A stretch of DNA of 64,000 bases from CBDCFL01 sp965216135. Its GTDB lineage: Bacteria > Pseudomonadota > Alphaproteobacteria > Rhodobacterales > Rhodobacteraceae. Both the position numbers and the translations under genes were made by a program. Numbering within the stretch: position 1 is the stretch's first letter; the number at the start of each line of letters is the position of its first letter. Positions 19,886 to 29,681 of the stretch are shown here, one piece after another. The stretch is from contig CBDCFL010000023.1 of assembly GCA_965216135.1 (NCBI GenBank), forward strand, positions 62,001 through 126,000, read 5' to 3'. The notes under the pieces were generated by a model. The model searched no databases, had not been told where the DNA came from, and saw only the letters and a list, made by a program, of their open reading frames with translations.

Positions 19886-21074
19886 CCGGTACTTGCGGAC
19901 AATGTCCCGGGCGCCGAGCCGTGGACATGACTTCAGCTCTGCCCCGGGTATTCGGCGCGGCGAGGAGAACGGGGTTCACGGTAGCGTGTGAGATCGGCTT
20001 TGCCGCCTGAGCCATTCGGTTTCCGCCGCTTGCCCAGACTGCCAAAAGATCGAGCCGTGCCCGGCCGTTGGCGAAGGCAAGACGCCTGGAGAGGATGCCC
20101 GCGCCGCCTCCAGCCACTCCGGAGCACGCCGATGACCAATTCTGATTCCATATCCGCCGACTAAATGCTGCACCCAAGCGAACTCGTCGCGACGCTGGGT
20201 CTGTTGGCCGACGTCATCAACCTCGGTTCGATCGTTACCTACACCCAGCGCCTCAAGCGCGAGGTCCGCGAGTTCCTCGTCGGGACTTGCATCTGCCGCG
20301 ACCTCGATCTGTAGCGCTCGCTCGCCTTCATCCACTGGGCCGCTGCCCGAACTACTGCAATATTGGGTGCCATTCGAGAATAGCGGGAGATGAAGGCACC
20401 TGACGCGACATGTCGCGTCAGGAATTAGATCGAATCCGGTGACTATTTGATGACGGAACAAGCGAGGAGACAACAATAATAAATGAAAACAACAGGGTAT
20501 AATCATAAAATGCACAACTGTGACGGAGGTCGTGTGTGGTGAATTTTGGCGGTCCGGAATCGGGACACGGGGTGGCGAGCCGGCGCTGTCAGTCGGTGCA
20601 GATGCAGTCGGATGCGCTGGCGTCGTCGTCTTCGACGGTTGTGTCGAAGAGGTCGCGGCGTGAGTGCGCGGCGGCCTTGAGCTCGGCGTAGGTCTCGCCG
20701 ATTCGGAACCGCTCAGGCTCGCACAGGCGCGCCCTTCGGAGCCGGCGCGGTTTGCGGCCAGGTCACACAAGGAACGGTCAAGTCGTTGGAGACATCCACG
20801 GACCCCCCGGCCGGTTGGGATAGTTGGGACCGGGACGGCAGACGGTGCGGTGCACGCCCGGCACGGCCGGAACCGTTGCGGACGACGGGCGGCCGGGCTG
20901 GACCGACCGGGAAAGCCGGGAGTTCGGAATGGAAAGCCCGGCGTCGTGAAATCGGGCAGAACGAGATGGCCTCCGAAGAAAAGGCGCGCCGGGCGCCGCC
21001 ACCGCGGCTAAAAGAGGGGGCTGATGTGGCTCGCGGACTCCAGGCTAGGGGAATCGAGGGGACTATATCGAAAC
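19886..21074. other. About 1.2 kb without a recognisable gene
   Basis: All six frames are broken or have an unnatural composition, and none gave a protein I recognise. One open stretch on the minus strand, 20589-20762, ends ERFRIGETYAELKAA...SDCICTD with an acidic, cysteine-bearing tail but has no start codon; it may be the last part of a decayed gene. A perfect 24-bp palindrome lies at 20399-20422. The area 20440-20530 is AT-rich compared with its surroundings. Confidence 0.4.
20399..20422. repeat. Perfect 24-bp palindrome
   Basis: CCTGACGCGACA is followed directly by its reverse complement with no loop bases. There is no T-run on either side, so it is not a standard intrinsic terminator; an operator, a recombination site or a decayed IS end are possible. 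Confidence 0.6.
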
Positions 21075-21422
21075 TTACCCAACCCGGCGCGCAGCTCGCG
21101 CCATTCTGCTCGCGGCGAAGTGATCGTGCCTGAGCTTCTCAGCCCAATACCGAATCTCGCTATCCGTGGATTGTCTTGCACACCTCCGCAGCGCAGCACG
21201 AAGCACTTTATTGTTCTTTAGGTTTTCGATGACTTCTAGTCGCGGGCGAACGGGTCCCCGATTTAACCACTCCGCTGCGTCCCACGCCGGATCACGTTGG
21301 CTCTCGGCCAATATCGCTTTTCTTGCCTCTTCCTCGATGCGGCAGTTTATGTCTTTGGGGGTCCAGCCAAAGATGAGCGACGATAACGCGCGTATAATTT
21401 CCCTATAGACGCGGCCGATCAT
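21075..21422 (-). CDS. Hypothetical protein, 115 aa
   Basis: The product starts MIGRVYREIIRALSSLIFGW and is rich in arginine and helices, with a basic C-terminus (SRMARAARRVG). I do not recognise it. Upstream of the start the frame stays open into the IS5-like end at about 21517, so it could also be the 3' part of a longer gene. There is no strong ribosome site. Confidence 0.4.
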   Translation of the reverse strand: MIGRVYREIIRALSSLIFGWTPKDINCRIEEEARKAILAESQRDPAWDAAEWLNRGPVRPRLEVIENLKNNKVLRAALRRCARQSTDSEIRYWAEKLRHDHFAASRMARAARRVG

Positions 21423-21516
21423 TCCCGCGTCCGTGTTATTACCACCCTCTATGCTTGCGTACCTATTTGCTACAGGGCACCTCGAAAAATTCCTGCCGTC
21501 TTTCCTGATCGGATAG

Positions 21517-22004
21517 AATCCGGGATCAGCGACGTGTGGATTGGGGGAACCAGCCATGGGCCAGAAGGGTTTTTTCGACATCGCGCAGCGGTATGCTGGG
21601 CTGGACGCCAAGAACGACCCGCTGGCGAGGATCGACGAGGTTGTTCCGTGGGAAGACTTCCGGCCGCGTCTCGAGGCGGCATGGCGCAAGCCGACCGAGG
21701 AACGGAAGTCGCCGGCAGGGCGTAAGCCCTGGGACGCGGTGGTGATGTTCAAGGCGATCGTTCTCTGCGAGCTTTACAATCTCTCGGACGACCAAGTGGA
21801 GTACTAGCTTCGCGACCGCCTCTCGTTCATGCGGTTCTTGGGGTTAGGTCTCGAGGACAAGGTCCCCGACGCCAAGACGGTGTGGCTCTACCGGGAACAG
21901 TTGGCGCAGGCGGGCGTGATCGAGACGTTGTTCGAGGATTTCGACGGCTATCTGGAGCAGCAGGGCTACTTGGCGATGGGCGGCCAGATCATCGCCGTGG
22001 CCTG
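21517..22004 (+). pseudogene. IS5-family (type 2) transposase N-terminal fragment with a TAG
   Basis: The start is MGQKGFFDIAQRYAGLD at 21556 behind a GGGGG ribosome site. The IS5-type N-terminal DNA-binding region follows (KPWDAVVMFKAIVLCELYNL). Codon 84 is TAG at 21805-21807 where the family has a glutamine (Y-Q-LRDRLSF). The frame resumes and is cut near 22004 by the end of an IS3-type element before any catalytic residue. Confidence 0.8.
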
Positions 22005-22655
22005 CCCCCATTCTTTGTACCAGTTCCTATGTTAGTCCTGGCACGGTTTTTGGGAAGGGCTGATCCGGCTGTAGCCCATCAATCGCGAAGGCCGGATCAG
22101 TCCGTTTAGGCACGATGGCTTGTGGCGCCGGGGGTCTATAGCCCAGCGCACTGTGCGGCCTGACCGTGTTGTAGTGATATCGCCATCGCTCGATCAGCAC
22201 CTGAGCTTCCGTGAGCGAGTAGAATATCTCACCGTCGAGCAGCTCGTCTCCGAGCTTGCCGTTGAATGATTCGTTGTAGCCGTTCTCCCAGGGACTCCCC
22301 GGCGCGATGTAGAGCGTCGTCACACCGACTCTCGCCAGCCAGTCACGGACGGCCTTGGCGGTGAACTCGCTGCCGTTGTCCGAGCGGATGTGGTCCGGTG
22401 GCCCCCGGTCGACGAACAGTGCCGCCAGGCGATACAGCACGTCGTCGGATCGCAGGTGCCGGGCGACGTCGATCGCCAGGCACTCCCTGGTCCACTCGTC
22501 GATGATCGTCAGCATGCGGAACGTCCTGCCATCGTGTGTGCGGGCCATGACGAAGTCATAGGCCCAGACATGGTTCGGCCAGCTCGGCCGCAGACGGATG
22601 CAGGACCCGTCGTTGAGCCACAGTCGGCCTCTCTTGGGTTGCTTTACAGGGGCCG
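22005..22655 (-). mobile_element. IS3-family OrfB C-terminal fragment
   Basis: The frame from about 22650 to 22027 encodes the integrase-like core: WAYDFVMARTHDGR with the first aspartate, HIRSDNGSEFTAKAV with the second, and NGYNESFNGKLGDELL with the glutamate, ending RPHSALGYRPP. OrfA and the start of OrfB are missing because the IS5 type 3 element begins at about 22660. The left end is near 22005. Confidence 0.85.
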
Positions 22656-23278
22656 TGTTGCATCAATCACCGGACAAGCGCGGAGTACCCTTACCCGTGA
22701 AAATGGTCAGCCAACTGACTCAAACCTGGCACAGCCAAGTTCGGTCATTCTGTTAAGAGCCCGCACACCGATCTGTGCCTCAGTTTTCTGATTTTCGAAC
22801 CGCCGCGATCTCAGTTTCGGCCCGATCACACTTTTCCAACGACCAATTTGTGCTTCCGCGCGACTGCGCTGATTGTAGCCGCTTCTGACTTGCCATGTCA
22901 GTCGGCCGTACGTCTGTATCTGGGCGATGTGCTGGTCGCGGAGGGATGGATCATCGCGCGATTTCAGGGCGAGAACGGCGTTTTTTGGCGGTGGAATGAT
23001 GACCTCGACTGCATCGCCAAAACGCGCCGTGAGCAGATTTCTGGTCGGGGTGCCGTCATAGGCCCCATCCGCCAGAAATCGCGAAACCGGCCCGTCGAAC
23101 TGATCCAGAAGCCCGGGCAAGGCCGTGCTATCGCCGACGTGGTCCAGCGTCAGATCCGAGCAGATGATCTCGCCGGTTGTGAGGTCCAGGCCGAGGTGTA
23201 GCTTTCTCCACGATTTGCGTTTGGCCTTTGTTTCATGCTTGACCTGCAGCCACTCGCCCTCGCCAAAGATCTTCAATC

Positions 23279-24390
23279 CGTGCCTATCCGGTTGTCACCC
23301 ACACCCACTACATCTAGGGTGCTCCCAGTCGCCCGAGTAAAGCTCGGCGTAAGTGGGAGCGGTGACATCGCCAGCGATTCCGAGCAGGGACCGGAAGGCG
23401 TTGAACGGGTAGAACCGCCTGTTGAAGCGGAAGGTGAACTCGTTGAGGTAGGCTTGGAGGTGCTGGTGGCTCACGCCGTGATGAATGCCACTCAGCCACG
23501 TCTTCAGGTTGGCGAAGACGAGATGAATGATCGGCAGATACTCCTCAGCGACCTGGGAGTTGCCTCGCTCGGCGACGGCGAGGTGTTTGTAGCCGCGCTT
23601 GGCGAGGCTGGTATAGCCGGACCAATCGTCGGTGATGACCGACGCACCCGAAGTAACGGCGCCCTCGACAAAGCCGCAGAGCGATTCCGCGCTGCGGTCT
23701 GGCACGACAGCGAGTCGGACACGTCCGGCGTAGCGACCGCCCTTCCGCTTATCGAGCTTGGTTCCCGGCTTGCGCTGTCGCACTTCAACGGCGCTGGCGA
23801 CAAGAAGCTTGTGGTGAACGCCCCGGCCCTTGCCGCGCGTGCGGCCGCCGACCCAGGTTTCGTCGACTTCGACATGGTCGCAGGCCTCGCTGCCGATGCG
23901 GTCCTGATCCGGCCGAACCATACCAGCGCGGAGCTTGTGGAGGATCTGAAAGGCGGTTTCGTAACGGGAAAGCCCGACCTGGCGCTGGAACTGTGTGGCA
24001 GACATGCCGGGCGTCTGGCTGGCAACCAGATAGGCCGCCCAGAACCATACGCCCAGCGACGTATGGGAGCGCTCCATGACCGTCCCCGCCGTCAGCCCGG
24101 TGTCGCGGCGGCACTTTCGACAGCGCAGGACGCCGGGCCGGCTGGTGAAGCGGAACGGCTCTGCCGCCGTCTGGCAATGGGGGCAGACGAACCCGTCACC
24201 CCACCGCGCCTTCTCCAGGTAGGCGGCACAGGCCGCGTCATCCGGGAAAAGTCGTTGAAACTCGGGAAGCGACCGCGGAAACGAAAGGTCTTCGCGCTGC
24301 GGAACATCCATCCCCGCTTCGTCCGCCTCCCGAGCCACTCGACGCCATACCCTACATATAGTGGGTGTGGGTGACAACCGGATAGGCACG
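23279..24390 (-). mobile_element. IS1595-family element, copy 1
   Basis: A 1112-bp element with long inverted ends beginning CGTGCCTATCCGGTTGTCAC, flanked by the 8-bp duplication CTTCAATC (23271-23278 and 24391-24398). It is inserted in the IS5 type 3 transposase gene. A second copy is at 57645-58756. Confidence 0.92.
23295..24311 (-). CDS. IS1595-family transposase
   Basis: The 338-aa product has an N-terminal zinc-ribbon (CPHC ... CRKC) and the ISXO2-like DDE domain (VEVDETWVGGRTRGKG, TDDWSGYTSL). The start at MDVPQRED is chosen as the first ATG after the inverted repeat; a GTG inside VWRRVAREAD is an alternative. It appears intact. Confidence 0.9.
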   Translation of the reverse strand: MDVPQREDLSFPRSLPEFQRLFPDDAACAAYLEKARWGDGFVCPHCQTAAEPFRFTSRPGVLRCRKCRRDTGLTAGTVMERSHTSLGVWFWAAYLVASQTPGMSATQFQRQVGLSRYETAFQILHKLRAGMVRPDQDRIGSEACDHVEVDETWVGGRTRGKGRGVHHKLLVASAVEVRQRKPGTKLDKRKGGRYAGRVRLAVVPDRSAESLCGFVEGAVTSGASVITDDWSGYTSLAKRGYKHLAVAERGNSQVAEEYLPIIHLVFANLKTWLSGIHHGVSHQHLQAYLNEFTFRFNRRFYPFNAFRSLLGIAGDVTAPTYAELYSGDWEHPRCSGCG

Positions 24391-24807
24391 CTTCAATCCA
24401 GTACTGTCCATGGTCAGATGGATCGGCTCGGTTCTGTCGACCCGAGGCTTTGCAGGCAATCTCAAGCCGAGCCCGCGGCGCGACAGTGTTGAGAAATCCG
24501 GCACCGGAATGTCTACTCCCATCAGCCGAGCGATGCTGCGCATCAGCCCTTGGGTCTGGCGCAGCGGTAGTTTGTAAATCGTACGCAGAGTCAGGCAGGT
24601 CTCGATCGCAATGTTCTAATATTTCGGCTGACCTCCCGGAGTCGTCCGGCGCGGCGCTCACCATTGTTTCAGCGTATCGTCAGTGACCCAGATGGTCAGA
24701 TCGCCACGACGCCGCAGGATTTCGGTGTACTCCGCCCAATTTGTCACCCGATATCGTTTCTTCGGAAACTTGTGGCGACGAGCAGCGTTGAATTTATGCG
24801 GCATTCA

Positions 24808-25629
24808 AGTGTCCAGATCAGAGGTGGAGCACCCGATTACCAGAACTACCTGTGTTCGTGCAACAACGTCCCTTTTGTCCTGAGCGGAGCAACCGCGCCA
24901 GTCACGATGGCCGCCGCAGTGGCTCAGTCTTATGCCGAGGTCTTGGTAGGCTGCGCGCTTGGACAATTGGAGCGCCCCGGATCGCCCTCTGTCTTCGGAA
25001 ACTTCATTACGTCAGTCGATTTGCGGTCCGGTTCGCCAACGTTTGGCACGCCTGAACCGGCGTTGGCGTCCTATGCTGCAGCCCAACTTGCACGTCGTGT
25101 TGGGTTGCCAATTCGATGCAGCGGCGGCTTTACCAGTTCAAAGATTCCGGATGCACAGGCCATGCAAGAAACGGTGAACTCGTTGAATACTGCGATTCTT
25201 TGCGGTGCCAATTTTGTGCTGCAATCCGCAGGGTGGTTGGAAGGCGCGTTGACGATTAGTTATGAAAAGTTGGTTCTTGATGCTGACTATTTGGGTGGGG
25301 TTCACAAATTCTTGGCCGGTATGCCGCTTGATGAAAACGCACTGGCGATGGATGCCTTCCACGAAGTTGGCTGCGGCAATCACTTCTTCGGAGCTACACA
25401 CACTCAGTCGAACTACCTGACCGCGTTTTATGAATCCGAATTGTCCGACACGCAGTCATTTGAAAACTGGCGGGACACCGGCAGCTTGGACAGTCTGCAG
25501 CGCGCAAACACCAAGTGGAAACAAATGCTAGCCGACTACCAAGCTCCAGCGATGGCTGAAGATATTGACGAAGAATTGCAAGCCTTCATGGCGAAAAAGA
25601 AAGAGATCATGCCGGACATTTGGCACTGA
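24808..25629 (+). pseudogene. MttB-like trimethylamine methyltransferase family protein, C-terminal half
   Basis: About 270 residues of the MttB superfamily barrel remain: LSGATAPVTMAAAVAQS, GTPEPALASYAAAQLARRVG, and DAFHEVGCGNHFFGATHTQ near the end. Members move methyl groups from quaternary amines to corrinoid proteins; many bacterial members lack pyrrolysine. No in-frame TAG is present in the remaining part. The N-terminal half was replaced by the IS5 type 3 element. Corrinoid-protein and other partner genes are not nearby. Confidence 0.8.
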
Positions 25630-25817
25630 CATGGTCATTCAGGCAGATTGGCGTGTCGGGCGGCTTCTCAGTTGGCCCGAACTAAGCAGAGACCACCATA
25701 ACAAGTTTGGCTTTAGCCGACATTCCCCAAGTAGAAGGCCATCTTCTGTATGCCTCAACCAATTTGGGCCATGATCAAGCCTTTCGGTTTCGCTGTGCTG
25801 TGGATTTGGCATCCTAG

Positions 25818-27403
25818 CAGTGTGTCGGACTTGCGCGTTGGATTTCGGTGTTGAGTGATTTCGCTGTCGTCTGTCAGAGGCGCGATCGAAGTTCGGCGAA
25901 ACCGCGAGGATTTGTTCGGACGGAGCGATGGGGCGGCGGATCTCCGAGGCTTCTGGGCTGTGGCCGGGCTTTTGGATCGGCCTGTCGGGCCAACAGCGCC
26001 GTCACACGGCCATCTCCAGCTTGAGCTTGTGCAGGCGCTTGCAGTTGTAGGCCAGCGCCACCAAGTCCCACTCGCCGGCCACCTTGTCGAGGCCGCGCAG
26101 CGAGAAGCCGGTGAAGCCGAGCACCGCCTTGATGATGCCGAAGACCGGCTCGACGGTCTGCTGGCGCAGCCGGTACAGCGCACGGCCTTCCTCGCTGTCG
26201 AGCTTGGCGGCCATGACTTTGAGCCATTCGGCCTTGGGTTTCTTCACCGGCACCTCGGTCTTGGCCGGGCGGAAGTCGTAGCGCCGCCGACGGCCCGACG
26301 ACCCGGTCGCCACCAGAGCCTCAATGTCGCTCTCGGCAAGCGCCGCGACCTCGTCGCCGTTGGCATAGCCGTTGTCCGCCAGCACCGTCGCGGGCCGGCC
26401 GAGAACGGCCGGGATCGCCGCGATGTCCGCCACCAGCTCATTGCGGTCGCTGGCGCAGTTGGTGACCCGGGCGCCCACGATCAGCTGAGAGCCCCCGGCA
26501 TCCACCACGGCTTGAGCGTTATAGGCCTGGCGGTACTCGTGCTGCTTGCTCTTGCGCATCAGCCGGCTGTCCGGATCGCTCAGATTGCTCTGCTCGTCGG
26601 CGCGCGGCGTCTCGTCGGGCGGCTTCGGGTGCTTGCCCTTGGCCCGGCCGGTGCGCGTCTCGCGCGCCGCCACCTTGGCCTCGTAGTCCGCCCGCTCGGC
26701 CTCGGCGCGCGCCTTGGCCCGAGCCTCGAGGCACCGACGCGCCGCATCCAGCCGATCGCACAAGGCCTCCCTGCGTGCGATCTCCTTGGGCAGCGCCTGG
26801 GGGTCGTCCTCACCCTCGCCGTCGGCCGCCGCGGCACGCTCCATCAGATCCGCGATGTCCAGCTTGAGCTGATCGATCAGCTCGCCCGCCCGCTCATAAG
26901 TCACCGAACGGTGCTTGCTCGCAGAGGCCTCGAACTTGCTGCCGTCGACGCTGACAAGCCCGACCTTGACAAGCTTCAACTCCTTGGCCAGCAGCAGAAC
27001 CTGCAGGAAACTCTCGCCAAACGCCGCCAGGTTGTCGCGCCGAAAGGTCGCGATCGTGTCATGGTCGGGATGGACATTGGCGGCCACGAAGCGCACCCCG
27101 ATATCGCGGTGCGTCGCGCGCTCGATCCGCCGGCTCGAGAAGATCCCGTTGGCATAGCAATAGATCAACAGCGCCAGCATCATCCGAGGGTGATACTGCG
27201 CCGAGCCGGTGCCACGATGGTTGACCTTGAAGGCGCTCATCTCGACCCGCTCGACCGCCTCGATCACGAAGTGCGCCAGATCATCCTCCGGGATCCAGTC
27301 CCGAAGATCGGGCGGAAGCAGAAACGCCTGGTTCCGCTCGCAGTCGATAAATTTGCTCATGGCGAGATTCTAACCGAAAATCTCCCCAAAGTCCGACACA
27401 CTG
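25818..27403 (-). mobile_element. IS1182-family element (second type)
   Basis: Inverted ends CAGTGTGTCGGACTT and the palindromic 4-bp duplication CTAG (25814-25817 and 27404-27407) define a 1586-bp element. It is unrelated at the ends to the three-copy IS1182-like element in this window. Confidence 0.9.
26002..27360 (-). CDS. IS1182-family transposase (second type)
   Basis: The 452-aa product starts MSKFIDCERNQAFLLPPDLR. Catalytic candidates are VSVDGSKFEAS, VLADNGYANGDE and QTVEPVFGIIK; a charged linker rich in Ala, Arg and Glu lies between the first and second. It is intact. Confidence 0.92.
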   Translation of the reverse strand: MSKFIDCERNQAFLLPPDLRDWIPEDDLAHFVIEAVERVEMSAFKVNHRGTGSAQYHPRMMLALLIYCYANGIFSSRRIERATHRDIGVRFVAANVHPDHDTIATFRRDNLAAFGESFLQVLLLAKELKLVKVGLVSVDGSKFEASASKHRSVTYERAGELIDQLKLDIADLMERAAAADGEGEDDPQALPKEIARREALCDRLDAARRCLEARAKARAEAERADYEAKVAARETRTGRAKGKHPKPPDETPRADEQSNLSDPDSRLMRKSKQHEYRQAYNAQAVVDAGGSQLIVGARVTNCASDRNELVADIAAIPAVLGRPATVLADNGYANGDEVAALAESDIEALVATGSSGRRRRYDFRPAKTEVPVKKPKAEWLKVMAAKLDSEEGRALYRLRQQTVEPVFGIIKAVLGFTGFSLRGLDKVAGEWDLVALAYNCKRLHKLKLEMAV

Positions 27404-27515
27404 CTAGCGAGGTTTCTGCCCTCAGCGGCTGGTTTGACGCAGCTTTCAGCCTGATCAACAGCGGTTGGAACAAACTAGCCGAGCCGCTTTTCTTCAGGTT
27501 TTGCCGCTGACACCG

Positions 27516-28865
27516 TCATGTTGGAACCGGTGGCGCGCGTAGCCTTTGGATGGCGGCAAGGACGCGGTTGAACAAATTTCCGCTGACCGCAACCTCGGCA
27601 AGCTGGAAGGTAATGGCGCGGGCGTGGCGGACGACCCTCGCGCCGGTTTTGATCAGTCGTGTCTGCAGGCTGGTCAGCGACCAGTCGGCTATCTCCCCGG
27701 GCAGATCAGTGCCTTGCAGGAAGACACCGGGATTGTAGGCCAGTGCGTGAAGCTGAAGGCGGACCTCGTTCTGCGCCATGCCCTTGCAGGACAGGCGCGT
27801 CCAGTTGATTGCCTGCTTTCCCTCTTTGATGTGCTGCTCAGCGGTGCCACGCTGATTGTAGAACTGAATGATCCAGTCTGCCTCCATTGGCATATTGGTA
27901 ACGACAAAACCAACCCTCGGGAACAATTCACCCGGATGCCATTCCACCTTGGCGATGACACGACGGGGTTTGTCCCAGGACGCAGCCTGATATTGGAAGT
28001 CGCCGCAGGTGCGTCGCACATGGTTGGGCGGACGGCCCACAGGGCGCTTGAGCAGATGCGCAATCCTGCCCTGAAGAACACGATTGGTGCGGAGCCGGTT
28101 GGCATAGAAACAGCTCTCCGCTTCGAGCATCCCGTAGAGGTCCGGGATGGCGAAGGCGGCGTCACCTCGGAAGAACCGCATCAGGTGGCGATCTGCATAT
28201 CGCGCCATGACCGACTTCAGAACGTCTTTCCAACCATCCGCACTGTGCACATTGCCGGGCCGCAGAGCGCAGCGTTCAAGATGACCAAACTGATTGAAGA
28301 CGAACAGCGGGTGATAACACATGCAGCCGAAATGACCGTTCCAGGCCGTGTCTTCCTGCGCTCTGTGGGTCGGGCTGACCGGGCTGTCCATATCCAGCGT
28401 GATCCACTTGGGAGGTTTGCGTTCGTGAATCCGGTCGATCCATTGCCCTGACAAGTCAGCCAGCGCAGTGCGATTATCCGAAGTTGCCAGCACCTCGGTT
28501 TCGAGCCGTCCCATCTGGCTTGAGGATGCGGCCCTGGCATCCACAGCCCGTCCGCCGACCACCTGCCGCATTACCGGATCAAGCGATAAACGATCCGCAT
28601 CATTCACATCATCGTACCCGGCCAGCCGACCAAAGACCGACTGGCGCAACAGGTCGACCAGTGAGTGCAGGCGATTGTGGCCAGTTCGCGTGTCTCTCAG
28701 CAATCCGCCCGCAATGTCGTGCCGGCCGGGCACTTCATCCAGTTCCCGGAACAACAGCAATCCGCCATTTGAACTGATCTTCGAACCATGGAATTCCAGC
28801 CGCACGCGACGGTCAAAATCAAGCCGAACATCACCCGTTTTATCTGCACCCTCCCGGTGATCCAT
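27516..28865 (-). CDS. IS1380-family transposase, copy 1
   Basis: The 449-aa DDE transposase has LGxL-type N-terminal blocks (SSNGGLLLFRELDE), the first aspartate in ITLDMDSPVSP, the second in FFRGDAAFAIP and the glutamate in QRGTAEQHIKEGK. The start MDHREGADK is preferred over two upstream methionines. It is intact; the exact ends of the element were not determined. A divergent relative is at 62605-63978. Confidence 0.9.
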   Translation of the reverse strand: MDHREGADKTGDVRLDFDRRVRLEFHGSKISSNGGLLLFRELDEVPGRHDIAGGLLRDTRTGHNRLHSLVDLLRQSVFGRLAGYDDVNDADRLSLDPVMRQVVGGRAVDARAASSSQMGRLETEVLATSDNRTALADLSGQWIDRIHERKPPKWITLDMDSPVSPTHRAQEDTAWNGHFGCMCYHPLFVFNQFGHLERCALRPGNVHSADGWKDVLKSVMARYADRHLMRFFRGDAAFAIPDLYGMLEAESCFYANRLRTNRVLQGRIAHLLKRPVGRPPNHVRRTCGDFQYQAASWDKPRRVIAKVEWHPGELFPRVGFVVTNMPMEADWIIQFYNQRGTAEQHIKEGKQAINWTRLSCKGMAQNEVRLQLHALAYNPGVFLQGTDLPGEIADWSLTSLQTRLIKTGARVVRHARAITFQLAEVAVSGNLFNRVLAAIQRLRAPPVPT

Positions 28866-29066
28866 AATCCGCCGCCTCCAGTCCATTAACATGCTGAAAT
28901 ATAACACATTACCGACCGCCCGGAACGCGAAATCGTCACGTTACTTGGGGAATGCGAGCTTAGACGACCGGTGCCGCGTCGCAAAAGCAGACATAAGCCC
29001 TAGTCGCAGCGAAAGACCCCTACCCCGCGTCACGAGCGCCTCAATGCAACACAAAACAGGCCAGAG

Positions 29067-29163
29067 AGGGGTGGGCGGATGGCCCGGAATCCCCGGGCGG
29101 ATCAGATCGGAATGGGTGGGCGGATGCTGTCGGTACAGGTGGGCGGATAAGCCGGAATGCGCA
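29067..29163. repeat. Solo IS21 terminal region
   Basis: It carries the same spaced blocks (GGGTGGGCGGAT, GGGCGGATCAGATCGG, CCGGAATGCGCA) as the right end of IS21 copy 1 (6390-6488), with no istA or istB next to it. It is the trace of an element otherwise deleted, or a captured end. Confidence 0.75.
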
Positions 29164-29189
29164 GGGTCCGTCGAAAGAAACCGGAATGT

Positions 29190-29225
29190 AGTGCCTTACG
29201 CGAAATTTATGCTCCGTAAGGCACT
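29190..29225. repeat. Inverted repeat with 11-bp arms
   Basis: AGTGCCTTACG (29190-29200) and its exact complement (29215-29225) are separated by 14 bases. There is no T-run after it. A recombinase crossover site or a hairpin are both possible. Confidence 0.6.
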
Positions 29226-29379
29226 GATAATGAACGATCTTCAAAACGCCCCGTTAAACTTGGGTTAGTTGCCGCCGCGACGCGGCTTCTGCGCGAAAGC
29301 GCAAGTCGGTGCGGGGCAGGGGGCTTGCGCCCTGATCTGCGCGGACACCAAAGGAAGCAAAATAAGGCCAATGGCCCTA

Positions 29380-29667
29380 TTAATGTGCGGCTAATGCATC
29401 AGCAACCATATCAGGTTTACGGTCAATCACAGACAACAAAACCGTTGCTGCGCGATCTGGCGAACGGCGGTCTTGCTCCCAATCGCGCACTGTACCGACA
29501 GGCAACCCAAAGCGTTTGGCAAATGCGACCTGAGACAGCTTCAACCTTTTGCGGATCGCGGCCACGTCCACCGTTTCAGGGATAAAAACCGCTGCGGGTT
29601 CCACTTCACCTTTTGCGATGGCAAGTGCTTCATTTGCACTCTCGACCAATTCTTTTCCAAAACTCAT
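29380..29667 (-). CDS. XRE-type helix-turn-helix antitoxin
   Basis: The 95-aa protein has a flexible N-terminus and a Cro/CI-type helix-turn-helix (IRKRLKLSQVAFAKRFGLPV, TVRDWEQDRRSPD). It follows the RelE-type toxin gene by 14 bp in the same direction, as in higBA-like operons, and should neutralise the toxin and repress the promoter at the two palindromes upstream. It is intact. Confidence 0.85.
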   Translation of the reverse strand: MSFGKELVESANEALAIAKGEVEPAAVFIPETVDVAAIRKRLKLSQVAFAKRFGLPVGTVRDWEQDRRSPDRAATVLLSVIDRKPDMVADALAAH

Positions 29668-29681
29668 AGTAGTCTCCTTTC

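Larger units (their letters stand above)
22660..24804 (-). pseudogene. IS5-family (type 3) transposase, split by IS1595
   Basis: From 24804 the frame encodes an N-terminus like that of IS5 type 1 (MPHKFNAARRHKF, then LPLRQTQGLMRSIARL) up to TMDSTGLK, the first catalytic block. The IS1595 element follows, and from 23270 down to 22707 the rest continues (FLADGAYDGTPT, RAEAQIGRWKS). One end GGCCGTGTTGCATC lies near 22660. The other end has been lost at or next to the start codon, where mttB-like sequence begins. Confidence 0.85.
25750..27510 (+). pseudogene. Short host open frame (56 codons) split by an IS1182-type element
   Basis: With the IS and one CTAG removed, a frame starting MPQPIWAMIKPFGFAVLWIW continues in phase past the insertion (HPSEVSALSGWFDAA) and ends FFRFCR at 27510. 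The hydrophobic start could be a signal or anchor sequence. It may be a real small gene downstream of the mttB-like gene or a chance frame; I do not recognise it. Confidence 0.35.
28908..29379. other. Gene-free stretch with an IS21 end and an inverted repeat
   Basis: No supported gene lies here. It contains a lone IS21-type end (29067-29163) and a short perfect inverted repeat (29190-29225). The outer edge of the IS1380 element is probably in the first 50 bp. The remainder shows nothing I can name. Confidence 0.5.

Noticed and set aside
10928..21807. Possible reading of TAG as an amino acid (amber recoding), since the MalF-type gene and an IS5 fragment have in-frame TAG and an mttB-like gene is nearby
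   Set aside because: TAG is the natural stop of the IS256 transposase and the recombinase frame, the mttB-like fragment has no TAG, and both TAGs fit single mutations in decaying genes. No pyrrolysine genes are visible.
25855..27510. Long plus-strand open frame over the IS1182-type element
   Set aside because: It is antisense to an intact transposase and has no protein-like features; GC-rich DNA often keeps such frames open.
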